Below are positions 34,014 through 44,673 of a stretch of DNA of 64,000 nucleotides, piece by piece. How positions within the stretch are numbered: the stretch's first letter is position 1; the number at the start of each line of letters is the position of its first letter. The stretch spans positions 45,692,033 to 45,756,032 of the forward strand of contig OZ034967.1 of NCBI GenBank assembly GCA_964030785.1, read 5' to 3'. The position numbers and the translations under genes were made by a program. A model generated the notes under the pieces. It did no database searches, was not told the origin of the DNA, and worked only from the letters and a program-made list of their open reading frames with translations. The stretch is from Siderastrea siderea. Taxonomy: Eukaryota; Cnidaria; Anthozoa; Scleractinia; Rhizangiidae.

Positions 34014-34703
34014 AAATACAACAACACCAACACCTGAAGTTCAACCACAGTCTTAAACACGCAAAGGTTTTGTCACTTTGCCGTACATTAAAGGAATTTC
34101 GGAAAAAATTGCAAGGACTTTGAATCGTTTCAACGTAAATGCCGCCCACAGACCCGTAAAGACTGTCGGCTCAATCCTAAAAAAGCCTAAAGACAAGTTT
34201 GATCAAGATCTATCGACAGGAGTTGTTTATAAAATCAGCTGCAAAGACTGTGAGAAAGTTTATATCGGACAAACATCACGTGCACTAAAGTCCAGAACAA
34301 GAGAACATAAAAGAGCTGTTTTCACAGGTGACAAGAACTCCCTGTTGGCACAACATTGCGCGCAAACTAATCACGATTTTAATTTCGACAATGTCGAGAT
34401 TGTGGACCGCTGTTCTCAGTGGTCACGCAGACTGTTTTTAGAAGCATGGCATTCCATCCGTGAACCGAACTCGATCAATGAACACGTGCACATTCCTGAG
34501 ATGTACAAAATCCTGGCCAATCCCTAGTGGATTCTCGCCTTTCTAAAAAACATCTAATTTACATCTGGACGCCATTTGAACTTACGCTGAAGAAGGTTAT
34601 AGTAATTTTTAACCGAAACGTCCGCTTTCAAATTTTAGTCAGTGACAACAACCCTTTTTACTATTTTTAAATCATGCCTGACTAGGATTATAGTATTTTT
34701 AAA
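34014..34703 (+). pseudogene. PLE connector plus GIY-YIG domain, right arm
   Basis: A continuous frame (about 34078-34527) carries PYIKGISEKIARTLNRFNVN, STGVVYKISCKDCEKVYIGQ, TREHKRAVFTGDKNSLLAQH and the NEHVHIPEMYKILANP end. It keeps the SRRLFLEAWH segment missing in the left arm and is not interrupted. It starts within the connector, so no RT is present. The ribozyme-like motif and 3' end follow. Confidence 0.85.
34570..34636 (+). ncRNA. Hammerhead-ribozyme-like motif, right PLE arm
   Basis: CTGAAGA at 34587-34593, helix II GGTTA/TAACC (34595-34599 with 34610-34614), GAAAC from 34615 and GTC ending at 34622, the predicted cleavage site. ATTTGAA...CG before the core pairs with CG...TTCAAAT after it. 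It is the mirror copy of the left-arm motif, including the extra A. Confidence 0.6.
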
Positions 34704-34714
34704 TATAACATGCT

Positions 34715-35607
34715 CTTCGTCATCTTACACGCTAGGCTACGTTTTATCGGAGAAAAACCCAAGGTGCGGAAGTGGAAGTTTAATACACGTACGCATTTTG
34801 CTCAAACAAAACAAGAACCTGAATGTTGTCTAATTTTTGTCTAGTTTAGATCTTTTGGTTTTTCAAAACCACCTCCAGTGTTATTTCAGTCTTTCACTGA
34901 TCCCAGAAAGACGTAAAGAACCCAATTTGTTTTTTTCTGAGAGCGCGAGCGGGCGGTAACCTCCTAATCGTGCATTCTGATTGGTTCCGGGAGTGGCCAG
35001 AATTTTCCTTTCTCTGACCACGGTCATGGTAACCGCGCGAAAACCATTGAATGAAAATTGAAAGAACAACATACCTTGGTTTTACTCGAGAATTTGTTTT
35101 TTATTTATGGCTCAAAGCTAAGATGTTAATTTTTCGTCAACTCACAACTCTTAGTGGAAAGTCCAACAAGGAGGGGAATTTTAAAAGGCCTTGTAACACC
35201 TTAAAAAGGCGAGTACTCGTCTTAATTTTGTGTCGTTTAGCATGGCGTTGCGTGATTTTGTTGTATTGACTTAACACAGCAGTTTTAGTTTTTAAATTGC
35301 GATCGCCGCAATGCCTTTGACTCCGATATTTACTTTAATGACTTCATTTTTATCAGTAAGGGTTTTTTTAAAACAATTGACGATAAAAACTAACGGTAAA
35401 AGTTCACGGCGATTTGACCGCTCTTCGGTAATTATCAAGCGAAATATTGAGAATAAAAATTTGCATAGATATATATAGTGACAAAGAGGTAAAAACATGT
35501 AAGAAATATGTATGAAGTAAAAATATGTAAAAGTATGTGTAAAAAGAATTTACAAGGAAGGTGTTAAAACAATAAAAAGCATGCAAAACTAACTACATAA
35601 AGACTAA
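34715..35607. other. Intergenic sequence, nothing recognised
   Basis: No coding or repeat signal can be supported. A GC-richer patch near 34945-35040 contains short GAGCGCGAGCGGGCGG and GGTAACCGCGCG words. Confidence 0.35.
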
Positions 35608-35916
35608 TTATTTAAAAACCTTCGCACGAATTGAGTCGGACTCTACATTTAGACTTGGTCTCAGTTCATGAATAAAAAACATTTCGTAAATGAGGCAGTC
35701 AAACTTGTTTTTACATTTCTTTAGAATTTTAAAATTCTTGTTGAGATCCTTAGGGGCCAGAGAATGTTCCGCACGAAAATGCTGGCCAATAGATGAAGAC
35801 ACATTCTTGTGCTCCTCGACGCGTTGATGCAAGAAACCAACATAACCTGCATCGCACAGGTCACATTTAATATGGTAAACTAGGCACTGTTGATTTACTT
35901 CACGTCTTGACTTCAC
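35608..35916 (-). pseudogene. GIY-YIG domain of a second Penelope-like element
   Basis: The frame carries CLVYHIKCDLCDAGYVGF followed by RVEEHK, SSSIGQHFRAEHSLAPKDL and KKCKNKFDCLIYEMFFIHEL. It therefore has the VY..YVG core with its CxxC pair, the EHK block and the conserved Glu of the IYEMFFI helix. It belongs to a different PLE family from the 31-34 kb insertion. The expected T-R-H after YVGF is shortened to a single Leu-His step, so a small deletion has hit the active-site loop. No RT or termini are found. Confidence 0.8.
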
Positions 35917-36553
35917 TTTTTTTCAGTTTTTCTCTTCGTTTATCAAGGTTCGGTATATTTTCCGGCATTCAAGAAATTGTGCCGGGTTTAACTGGAATGT
36001 TGCTTTTTTATCTACCGTAAATGAAGATAAGCTTAAAAAGCTTTGAAGCCGGCGCACCGTTCGCTTTGGTTGAAACTGAGATCACACCGAACGATTTCGC
36101 TAAATGATTAAATTGTTTACATCCGAAGAACCGGCACATACGTTCACAAGTACCGAAGCAAAACGTAAAAAGAAAGGAATTAAGCTAAACAGAAATGTTT
36201 TTCAAAGTATTCCCTTTCCCTTTTCTCGCAAGGACACTTAAACCTGTCCTAACGTTTGAGTACTTTGGTTTGGTGTTTAGTAAGGTTAAGCTTAATTATA
36301 AATTTTTAATTGGGTTGTCTATCGTTATTCTGGCTACGTTTCTCTATGTGCATGTCTGTTCTTGAAAAACAACCTTTTTCGTGTTGATAGGGTAGTTTCT
36401 AGTCGAAAATATTAAAGTTGAGTTAAAAGTTTGAAGAGTTTATGATTACATTCGCTCCACGATTTCCTGCCACCTGACTCAGTGAAACTTACGCGCGTTC
36501 TGACAACCTTTCAAGATTGACCTGCAAACTCGCAACTATTGGGGTGGGGGAAA
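35917..36553. other. Intergenic sequence
   Basis: Possible remains of the PLE body upstream of the GIY-YIG fragment, but no RT motif could be read. Nothing else is recognised. Confidence 0.35.
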
Positions 36554-36689
36554 TATGTTATTTACCTGCCTAGGTCGGTCCGTTTAGGGAAAAACTGTGC
36601 CCTCGGTCTTGAGTACAGCCTGCGGCCTCGGGCCGTACTCAAGACCACTGGCACAGTTTTTCCCTATACGGACCTCCCGGCTGGTAAAT

Positions 36690-36695
<6 letters not shown>
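36554..36695. repeat. ~140-bp near-perfect palindrome
   Basis: TATGTTATTTACCTGCC ... AGGGAAAAACTGTGCC ... TCTTGAGTAC is followed, after a GGCCTCGGGCC centre, by the inverted GTACTCAAGA ... GGCACAGTTTTTCCCT ... GGTAAATAACATA. The arms are about 55-60 bp. It looks like a hairpin MITE inserted next to the TA tract; overlapping frames are mirror artefacts. Confidence 0.85.

Positions 36696-36771
<76 letters not shown>
36692..36771. repeat. (TA)n microsatellite
   Basis: About 40 TA units directly abut the palindrome; open frames reading IYIY are artefacts. Confidence 0.95.
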
Positions 36772-36773
<2 letters not shown>

Positions 36774-36999
36774 GCGTCAAGAGAGGAAATCGGGAGCGAG
36801 CAACTCACCTGGTTTGTTTCGGTTTTATCTCTTACAGGTTGTGAAACTAACGGCACTTTTGCAGCCGAGCAAACAACTAGTTAAGGATTTTATTGCCCAT
36901 GGGGTGGGCCTGGTAGTTTTAAAGGCGATTATCGTAGACAATGCAGATTTAGACGTTATTTAATGTTATTCCTATTGTTTTGACTGTTTATTTTCTGTT

Positions 37000-37240
37000 A
37001 CAGTAAAAGGTGGAATGATTTTGTCCGTGAATGGCATGAAGCGTGGCGTGCGGAATGACTTTCAATAAACAATAATTAATTAATAGTTATTATTGGCCTA
37101 TTTGAAAAAAAAACTGAGGGTTGACCTAAAAAGGGGAAGATGGCGCGAGAAAAGTTGTGGTGCAGGATGGGAGATATTCCACAAGTCATTCCGCATGTCA
37201 TACCAGATGCCTTTCAATAGAGTCATTCCACCTTTACTGT
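37000..37240. mobile_element. 241-bp inverted-repeat element
   Basis: The left end ACAGTAAAAGGTGGAATG and the inverted right end ACAGTAAAGGTGGAATGA match. The similarity continues inward to GCGGAATGAC (about 58 bp arms with mismatches). The interior has no gene. A non-autonomous DNA transposon is likely. Confidence 0.65.
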
Positions 37241-38381
37241 CACTAGTTAATTTTAAATTCAGTTTTAGACAGGTTAAAAGCATAAAATCCTGGATTAGTT
37301 TGATCCTGCTTAGAGCAACTGGGCAAGAGAGAAAATAGCCTGCGTAGCAAGCGTTTCCGTAAGGTTTTCCGCACGTTCGAGGCATTTTTTGTTTTTTAGC
37401 CGCGCAAAAAAGTGCGTGACGGGGGAGGGGAAGGGAGAGAAGGACAAAATGAAATAACGATATCTTGAGTTTAATACCGAACAGAAGGGTTACGACCAGA
37501 GTTCAACCAATGGAACTTCTGTTCTCAACTTCCATGCGCTTTAAGCCATTAACTATTTTCTCAAAAGTAGCCTGACGTGAAAATTCAAGAAAAATACTAG
37601 ATTTCATCTTGTGGCATAGTAGAAAACAAACAACACAACTTTAAGTACTACGTACACTGAAGGGGTTTAATTTGAATTGGCATGCGCACAGCCCCCAGGA
37701 TTTTATTCACAGACTAAAGAGTTACAACCACGTTACGTGATTCAAAATTCAGCTGTTGCAGTGACAGATTTCGTTTTCGAAAAATACGGAAAAACAAACA
37801 ATACCATCAAAATGTGCTGTTGAAGTGCTCTCGCTTGAATGAGCACACTGTAGGATTTCCGCCACACACATACAGCCACTTTACACCACTCCAAGACTGG
37901 CTGTTGAAGTGATAAGTAATTAAAAGAACGCTCGAAAACAGAGCGAAGGACAACGTCATACTTTGACTTAACGTCAAAACAAGAAGAAGAAGAAGGCACA
38001 GAACACACACAGGGCACAGAACAAGAAACTTTTAGCAAAATACTTGAAATGTCACTTCCTGGTTTCTTATATTGTTTGAGGCTAGAGTGACGCTTTTCAA
38101 ATCGATCGATTTCAAAGCAGCTTGAAGTTTATCACAAAATATGTTCTTGTTTACAAATTTTCATTTCAAGGGAATTTGTATTTGGCGAGATATAAGCAAC
38201 TGAAGTTTCGTCTCCAAGGCAAATTTTGCGGAAAAATTACCACAACAAAGGGCTCAAATTGTAATTGCGGTTTACGAAAACATTCCCTACGGTATGCGAA
38301 TTTGACAGTTTGCGATCTCAAGTTTCGATTGCGAAATTATCACAAGTCACATACTCTTTGCTTAGTGTGCCTTATTCATGC
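37241..38381. other. Intergenic sequence, nothing recognised
   Basis: Target region of the LINE insertion. Frames at 37742-38038 (minus) and 38122-38418 (plus) show no domain; the second runs through the LINE border out of frame with it. Confidence 0.4.
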
Positions 38382-41300
38382 TAGTTTAAATGGAATACAA
38401 AATACTTTCTTAATTTAGAAAAGAGACATTGTAGACAAAGGACAATATCCCAGCTCAAGATTAACGATGAAGATCCAGTACATACAGATAAAGAAATTTT
38501 ACATGAATGTGAGTCCTTTTACCGAAACCTATACAGCTCTAAAACAGCTTCAAATCTTAAGGTTGATTTCTTTCCGCCGCAACAAGATCTTAAATTTCTA
38601 AATGAAACAGAAAAATCTGCCTGCGAAGGATCGTTAAATAGGAAAGAATGCCTAGAGGCACTAAAAAGTATGGCTCCTGAAAAAACACCAGGTACAGATG
38701 GCCTTCCCAGTGAATTTTATAAAGTTTTTTGGAACGACTTGGCAGAAATTTTGGTTAACGCTTTAAATCACTCTTTTGAGACCGGAATGCTCTCAATATC
38801 ACAAAGACGCGGAATTGTCAAGCTCATCCCGAAAAAGGACGCTGATCTTAAGTTAACTAAACACTGGCGACCTATAACCTTATTGAACTGTGATTACAAG
38901 ATTGCTACAAAGGCTATAGTAAGCCGCATTAAGACCCTTCTCCCAAATCTTATATCAGATGATCAAACAGGTTTCATTAAAGATAGATTTATAGGAGAGA
39001 ATATCCGCTTAATCGATAGTGTTATGAAATTCACCGCATCAAGGAACATCCCAGGGCTTCTTCTTTTCCTTGATTTCGAGAAAGCCTTTGATACATTGGA
39101 ATGTGCCTTTATCTATAAAACCCTAAGGTATTTTAATTTTGGCCCATCGTTGATAAAGTGGATAAAAGTTTTTTACTGCAACATTGAAAGTTGCATTCTT
39201 AACAATGGTTGGGCAAGCAATTTCTTCCAGCTCAGTAGGGGAGTTAGGCAAGGCTGCCCGCTGTCGCCTTACATATTCATCCTCTCGGTAGAAGTAATGG
39301 CTGAAGCTATACGCAAACGGAAAGAAATCGTCGGTATAATTGTAAATGGGAAAGAAACTAAGTTAAGTCAATACGCAGATGATACTACACTCATTTTAGA
39401 TGGCTCAGAACAATCTGTTAAGGAAGCTGTAAAGCTTTTAGAAAGTTTTGGAGATGCATCTGGCCTTAGACTCAATAGCAGGAAAACGGAAGCCTTATGG
39501 ATCGGCTCCAAAGCAAACTGTGGTCTTAAACTCTGTCCTGAAAAAGATTTTAAATGGCCAAAGAAAAAAGTTAAAGCTCTTGGTGTCTGGTTGTCAACGG
39601 ATCCTGATATTACAATTTCCCAAAACTACAAGGACAAACTAGAAAAACTAAAGGCGACTCTAGGATGCTGGAAGTTCCGCAGACTTAGTCTGTTAGCGAA
39701 AGTATTAATCTTAAAAAGCCTTATTACATCGCAACTAGTGTACATACTATCCCCTATACAATCAAGCCCAGAAGCAATCAAAGAAATCAATTCAATTTTT
39801 TATAACTTCTTATGGAACGGCAAAGGCGACAAAATGAAACGAAATGTAATGACAAATGACTATTCTCAAGGAGGACTTAAGATGATTGATATTCTTTCTT
39901 TTAACAAATCTCTTCAAGCAACCTGGATTAAAAAGTATCTTGACACTGAAAATGGAGGCAGTTGGAAAATTTTTTTGATGCAGAACTCCAAAGATATGGA
40001 GGTAAATTAGCGATATTAGGGAATCTTAACTCAAAGGACATGCACAGTGTCATAAAGGTATCAGATCCTTTTGTCAAGGAAAGTCTTGAAATTTGGTCAG
40101 AGATCTCTTTCGAGGAAACGGTAACATCCTATAAACATCTTTGTTCAGTACCTTTATGGCATACCTCACTTATAAGAATTGGAAACAAACCTGTATTTTA
40201 TCAAGACTGGTTTCTCAAAGGTATAAGCAAAGTCAATCATTTAATGGACGACTCCCTTAACTCCCTCTCCCACACATCTTTCCAAAACAAATATAACCTC
40301 CGAGTCAAACCTCTAACTTTTTTTGGAATGATCGCAGCAATCAACCATCTGCGCATCCAAATTGCAAGAAACCAGCCGGACAGCCACGAGAGCTTTTCAT
40401 CAGTTTTTATGAAAAGTACAAAGCCATCCCGACTTGTATATAAGAAGCTGTTATCAAAAAGGGGTCAAGAACCCATATCAAGTCAACAAAAATGGCAACA
40501 GGATATCGACACTGATCAAAAAGTCAACTGGAAAGCAGTTTACCAGCTGGCGTCTCACTGCACAAAGAGCTCAAAACTTATTGTTTTTAATTTTAAATTT
40601 CTACATCGGCGACTATCAACCAACAGTTTCTTACATAAATTAGGATTTACAGACAGTGAAAAGTGCACTTTCTGTCTAAAAGAAACAGAACACCTGTTAC
40701 ATCTATTTTGGACATGTGAGAAAACCCAGTCCTTCTGGAATAGTTTATTTTCATGGCTGCGGTCCGGCAGGATCATTGAGAAAGACTCTAGGTCTCTTGA
40801 GGCGGACGCTGCTTTGGGTCTGAGGCTGGATAACTCCAAATATGAACTACAAATCAATTTTTGTTTCTTGATAGCAAAATATTTTATTTGGATCTGCAAA
40901 CTTAAAGAATGTATTCCAAAATTGAACGATTTTTTATCGTACTTAGGTCACTTTTTCAAAATAGAAAACGACGGTAGAACAGTTGCAAAGAAATGGGAAC
41001 CTCTTCTACCAATCTTGCAATGACAGGCCTGAACCCCAAAAATCAATTCACAAACCTAACAAAACCTCTTGGTCCTTTCAACCCGGTAGCACTTTTGCAC
41101 CATAGCATTACAGAAATGTATCAATTTTTTTTTGGTTTGTTTGTTTGTTTTCTTTTTTTTAATTCTTTTCGCTTCCTTTCATTTCGCTTCTTGTGCTGAT
41201 TAGCTAATTAGTGTTTTTTTTCCTGTTAAATAAAGCATTGTTAAAAAGTAGTGTATTGTAAATAATTTCTTGTAAGGGATTTATTGTAAGTAATGTAACG

Positions 41301-41449
41301 TGTATTGAAAGTAAGAGTAAGTTATTGTAAGTAATGTATTGTGAGTACTGTGACGTGTATTGTAAGTAAGTTACGGCAAGTAATGTATTGTACGTTCTGT
41401 AACGTGTATTGTAAGTTAAGTGATTGCAAAAAAAAAAATAGTTTAAATG
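38382..41449 (+). mobile_element. 5'-truncated LINE with 11-bp target-site duplication and poly(A)
   Basis: TAGTTTAAATG at 38382-38392 is repeated at 41439-41449, immediately after an 11-base A run (41428-41438). Between them lies a 3,046-bp LINE lacking its 5' half (no ORF1, no endonuclease). The 3' UTR (41024-41427) ends in several diverged copies of a 20-40-bp TATTGTAAGTAATGT/AACGTGTATTG unit. Perfect duplications, a poly(A) tail and 5' truncation show insertion by target-primed reverse transcription, and recently enough for both repeats to remain exact. Confidence 0.93.
38403..41023 (+). pseudogene. LINE ORF2 fragment: reverse transcriptase and zinc-binding C-terminus
   Basis: Translation begins in frame at YFLNLEKRHCRQRTISQL, the usual lead into a LINE RT. 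The RT then runs with KTPGTDGLPSEFYK, HWRPITLLNCDYKI, LLFLDFEKAFDTLE (first catalytic Asp), RGVRQGCPLSPYIF and QYADDTT (catalytic YADD), ending near 40000. A frameshift near 39990 moves the reading frame. The second part (to 41023) carries the C-terminal zinc-binding region with CTFCLKETEHLLHLFWTC (CxxC-H-C). The style resembles the L1/Tx1 group. Reverse transcriptase activity is unlikely with the frameshift and the missing endonuclease. Confidence 0.9.
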
Positions 41450-43548
41450 AAATATCACAAGTTACCTTTCTCTTATTAGATACCATAGTATTTCGCGGGT
41501 ATCGACATACTGAAATGCCTCTTTTTGTACGAAGACGGAGCAATGTAAGTTTTTCGTTACGTGACATTGAAATACAAACCATTGTCTGGAGTTATCGAGC
41601 ACAACTTCTTCTTTCTGGTCGTCGAAATCGCAATCTTGTCCTTTGCAGAATACAACTAGTGTTCACAAATATCTATTGAAGCTTCATTTCATCATAAAAA
41701 GTCACGGTTCTTTTCTATTTCGTAGAAAGGTAACTCTAAAGTTTACAACGCGAGTCAATAAATCTGTCAGCGCTGCACTCCACGACATCATTTGCCAAGG
41801 AAAGGTGTCATTGTTTATGCTGGCGCTTCTGATTGGTTTCGCAGGAAAATCGACTCCCTTTATAAGGGCAGAAAGACCTTATATAGAGCAAAATTTTGGA
41901 ATTTACCGCTGGAGGTACGTATTGCTGGCTTATAAAACATGGCGGTAAGGCGAAGATCACGCTAGAATCGATCGGGGAAGGAATTACGAAAAATTATGGC
42001 GTGTTTTGAACAATTTGGGCGCTTGTGGCATAAATATGCATTCATGGTAGACAGAATATCTCCTGTACGATTTATTTATTTGCTACCAAACTTGGCAGGC
42101 TTCAAATACGTATAATTACGAAAGTTTTCACCGGAGTGTGTCATGAGATGTTCGATGCTGTTTGCGTGACAAGGTAATGTATTCACTACAAATCAAAATT
42201 TCATTTTTTGTTCCTAAAATCGTTACTTTTTAACTTCCTGTGACGCACTTCGGTGAAAAGTTTTGTTATGTTAAAATGGCAGTCTCAATAGCACCCTTAA
42301 ATTCTTCAAATTCCACAAATTCTTTAAATTAAATGAAAAAAACTGTTTTTGTTTTCAGAATCCTGATAAAATTTTTCATAAGCTGTGGTAATTACATAGT
42401 TTTTGGACTAACATAAGTCACATTTTAGTCCCAGTGAAAATGTCCTAAAAATCACTTAATTAGGGTCCAGGACCACCTTAAAGGCATATTTGTGTAAGCT
42501 AATTCGGGTTGATTTGTTCGGCGTTTTTAGCTGAAAAGTTGTTGCCCAGAAAATGTTAGAAAACGGAATCCTATCCGGCGATTTCCGAGCTGCTAACGTC
42601 TATCCGAAAATGCTAGTTGATCTTATATTACACTCTAAAAGACATATTTGTCCGTTCGAAAATGATAGGAATTAATCAGTCACCTTTTAACGCAAGTCTG
42701 AGGCGATGTTTCGCCAAAGAAATCTCTAGTTTTCACTGCTATTAGATCCAAATATCTCAGGCGATTTTGGTCTGCCGAACAGACATTCCGCCGAAACGAA
42801 CCGTTGGGTGCCCCTGACGCATTGCCACTGGAAGATAATGCTGAAGGGCTTTGATTGGTGTGGTATCACACTAGATTTTTAGCCACTGACTTAATAGTTA
42901 AAACTAAAATCTATTACTAAAGTTTAAAGTGTCTATTTTATGACAACGTCCCAGTTCTTTCTCCACTTTTTATCATGACAAAGGATCCGGCTCACCAATT
43001 AACTGGACTTCACGAGGGGGGGGGGGGGAAATGCTTCATCAAATACCTTTTCAAATGTTACCCGCCCCAAGTGGCTTTCTACATGGTCTCTACAGCCTCT
43101 TTTATCTAGCAAAGGAGAGTACCAGGAAAAAAGCCAAAGCGGACTTTAGGTGGACAAAAAACGAGATGCCAGGGTAATTTTCGAAAAGCGACCAGGGCAA
43201 AAAGTAGGGACCTTACTTTAAAATGAAATCGCAAGGGTTTGAAAATATTGAAATTCAAAGGCTAACTTCCCGCCAACAAGTTTGCGTTTTCGCTTGTTCT
43301 TGTTTGAAAACTGGGCTCAGTTGAAAAAGGTGTACAAGGTGGATGTCGTGTACATGAAACTATTTAATTTATCAAAAGTCGGTCAAGATGTCAAATTGCC
43401 CAAATGAGTGACAGGGATCAGATCTAGCCGATTTTATACGGAAAATAAAAATCGCAACTAAATCTGCTATGTTTTCCACTGAAAAAAGAAGTGGACACAT
43501 TACAAACAATTTTGTAGACTGCGAGTAGTCTCTAATTTTGGCGATGGT
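41450..43548. other. Intergenic sequence with one dispersed repeat
   Basis: Contains a third copy of the CCGCCGAAACGAACCGTT repeat (42755-42818) and a G run at 43016-43028. Near 41861-41875 CCCTTTATAAGGGCA is a TATA-like palindrome without a following gene. No coding exon is supported. Confidence 0.4.
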
Positions 43549-43664
43549 GATTGTGGGGCGGGCAAAATACACACGCGCGCGCGAGAAATTTCGAGGACAC
43601 GCGACGCGAAGGGAGCGCCCTCAAAATTTCGAGCGCGCGTGTGTATTTTGCCCGCCCCACAATC
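43549..43664. repeat. ~116-bp GC-rich palindrome
   Basis: GATTGTGGGGCGGGCAAAAT, then ACACACGCGCGC, on the left is mirrored by GCGCGCGTGTGT, then ATTTTGCCCGCCCCACAATC, on the right. The centre contains CACGCGACGCG. Arms are about 50 bp. It is a cruciform-capable repeat, probably a MITE. Confidence 0.85.
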
Positions 43665-44551
43665 GCAATAGTGAGGTTAACTGAAGCCCTGTTGATTTGA
43701 TTTGTTTGTTACAGCAAGCTTCCCTATTTTAATTGAGGATTTCGGCTTAAGCTGTTTGGGAGGCCTTAAAGTAACAAATGTTCCGAAATCTTTTTTAATT
43801 TTTGTACATTAGTCGGAGTCTTTGGTAACCGTCGGCCAATCTCAAACGTGGTGCTCTCCCCATCTCCAGACTAGCCACCTTTCTGTCGCTAGATCCAGTT
43901 TGCGTCAACCGAACTGACTGATCAGGGGCTCCAAGCTATCATGCAAACGAGCAAAGGCTATTGTTTTTGCTAATTTGCATTAGACAAATAAGATTAGGCA
44001 CATGAAAACTTCGGGGTTTGACCCAGGTTAAACTAATATCCTGGTACAATACCATAGGCTGGATTTCACTCTACATATGTTTTCCCAGCCAGGGCTGGAT
44101 GAAATACTGTTTATCTGAGGCAGGTCAAAATACCGTTTCTCGCAGCCCGATGGGGTTGCAATACTGCTTCACCCAGCCAGTCGGGTTTAAGTATTCCTTT
44201 TCACGGCTTTCTACTATCCATCTAAGAAGCTCGTGATTCTTACTCAGAAATTCGGGCTACGGGGCTCACTTGGCAAAACTGCACAATGAATAGACCTCGT
44301 ACGCAAACACCCCGGATATCTGATGTCTAAGATTTGAACAAGAAAGAAGAGGCTAAGAATCCAACAACGGATCTGATCTCAACTTCGATAGACAGACGGT
44401 TTTACGACGCGCAAACCTGGGCACTCAGATTCCGGTTTGATTTGGATTTCAAAATGCTGGGTTCTGAGGACAGGAGGATAACGGTAGAACCCACCGAAAA
44501 ACGGTCAGAAGAAAGGCAAGAACCAAAAGCAAACTCAACCCACATGTGGCG
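43665..44551. other. Intergenic with short CCAGCC-type tandem words
   Basis: Around 44085-44185 an imperfect unit CCAGCCAGGGCTGGATGAAA / CTGTTTATC recurs in degenerate form about three times. No gene recognised. Confidence 0.35.
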
Positions 44552-44673
44552 TCATCTCTGGGATTCTAACCCAGGCCACACTGGTGGAAGACGAGGGCTC
44601 TCACCACCTGTATCATCTCTGGGATTCTAACTCAGGCCACACTGGTGGAAGACGAGGGCTCTCACCACCTGTA
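44552..44673 (-). repeat. 61-bp tandem pair, tRNA-like on the minus strand (SINE remnant)
   Basis: Two 61-bp units (44552-44612, 44613-44673) differ by one base. On the minus strand each reads TGGTGAGAGCCCTCG, then CCACCAGTGTGGCC and GGGTTAGAATCCC. This last word is a B-box-like GGTTCGAATCC with one change, at the spacing expected for a tRNA T-loop. The similarity is to tRNA-derived SINEs; no complete tRNA fold is present. Confidence 0.55.

Larger units (their letters stand above)
31314..34714. mobile_element. Penelope-like element insertion, head-to-head, with 11-bp target-site duplication
   Basis: TATAACATGCT occurs at 31314-31324 and again at 34704-34714, bracketing one composite insertion. 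Inside are two 3' portions of the same PLE pointing outward: a minus-strand arm (left end to about 34013, split by a fold-back element) and a plus-strand arm (about 34014-34703). Both arms carry the RT-to-endonuclease connector, a GIY-YIG domain and a ribozyme-like 3' end. Head-to-head truncated copies are a known PLE arrangement. The two arms differ by only a few percent, so they arose together or by copying. Confidence 0.85.

Noticed and set aside
31469..34527. Homing endonuclease or restriction enzyme
   Set aside because: The GIY-YIG domain has the CxxC insert and is preceded by the PLE RT connector, so it belongs to a Penelope-like retroelement.
36584..36884. Mirror-image frames with IYIYIY runs
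   Set aside because: TA microsatellite plus palindrome; the two strands give the same peptide because of symmetry.
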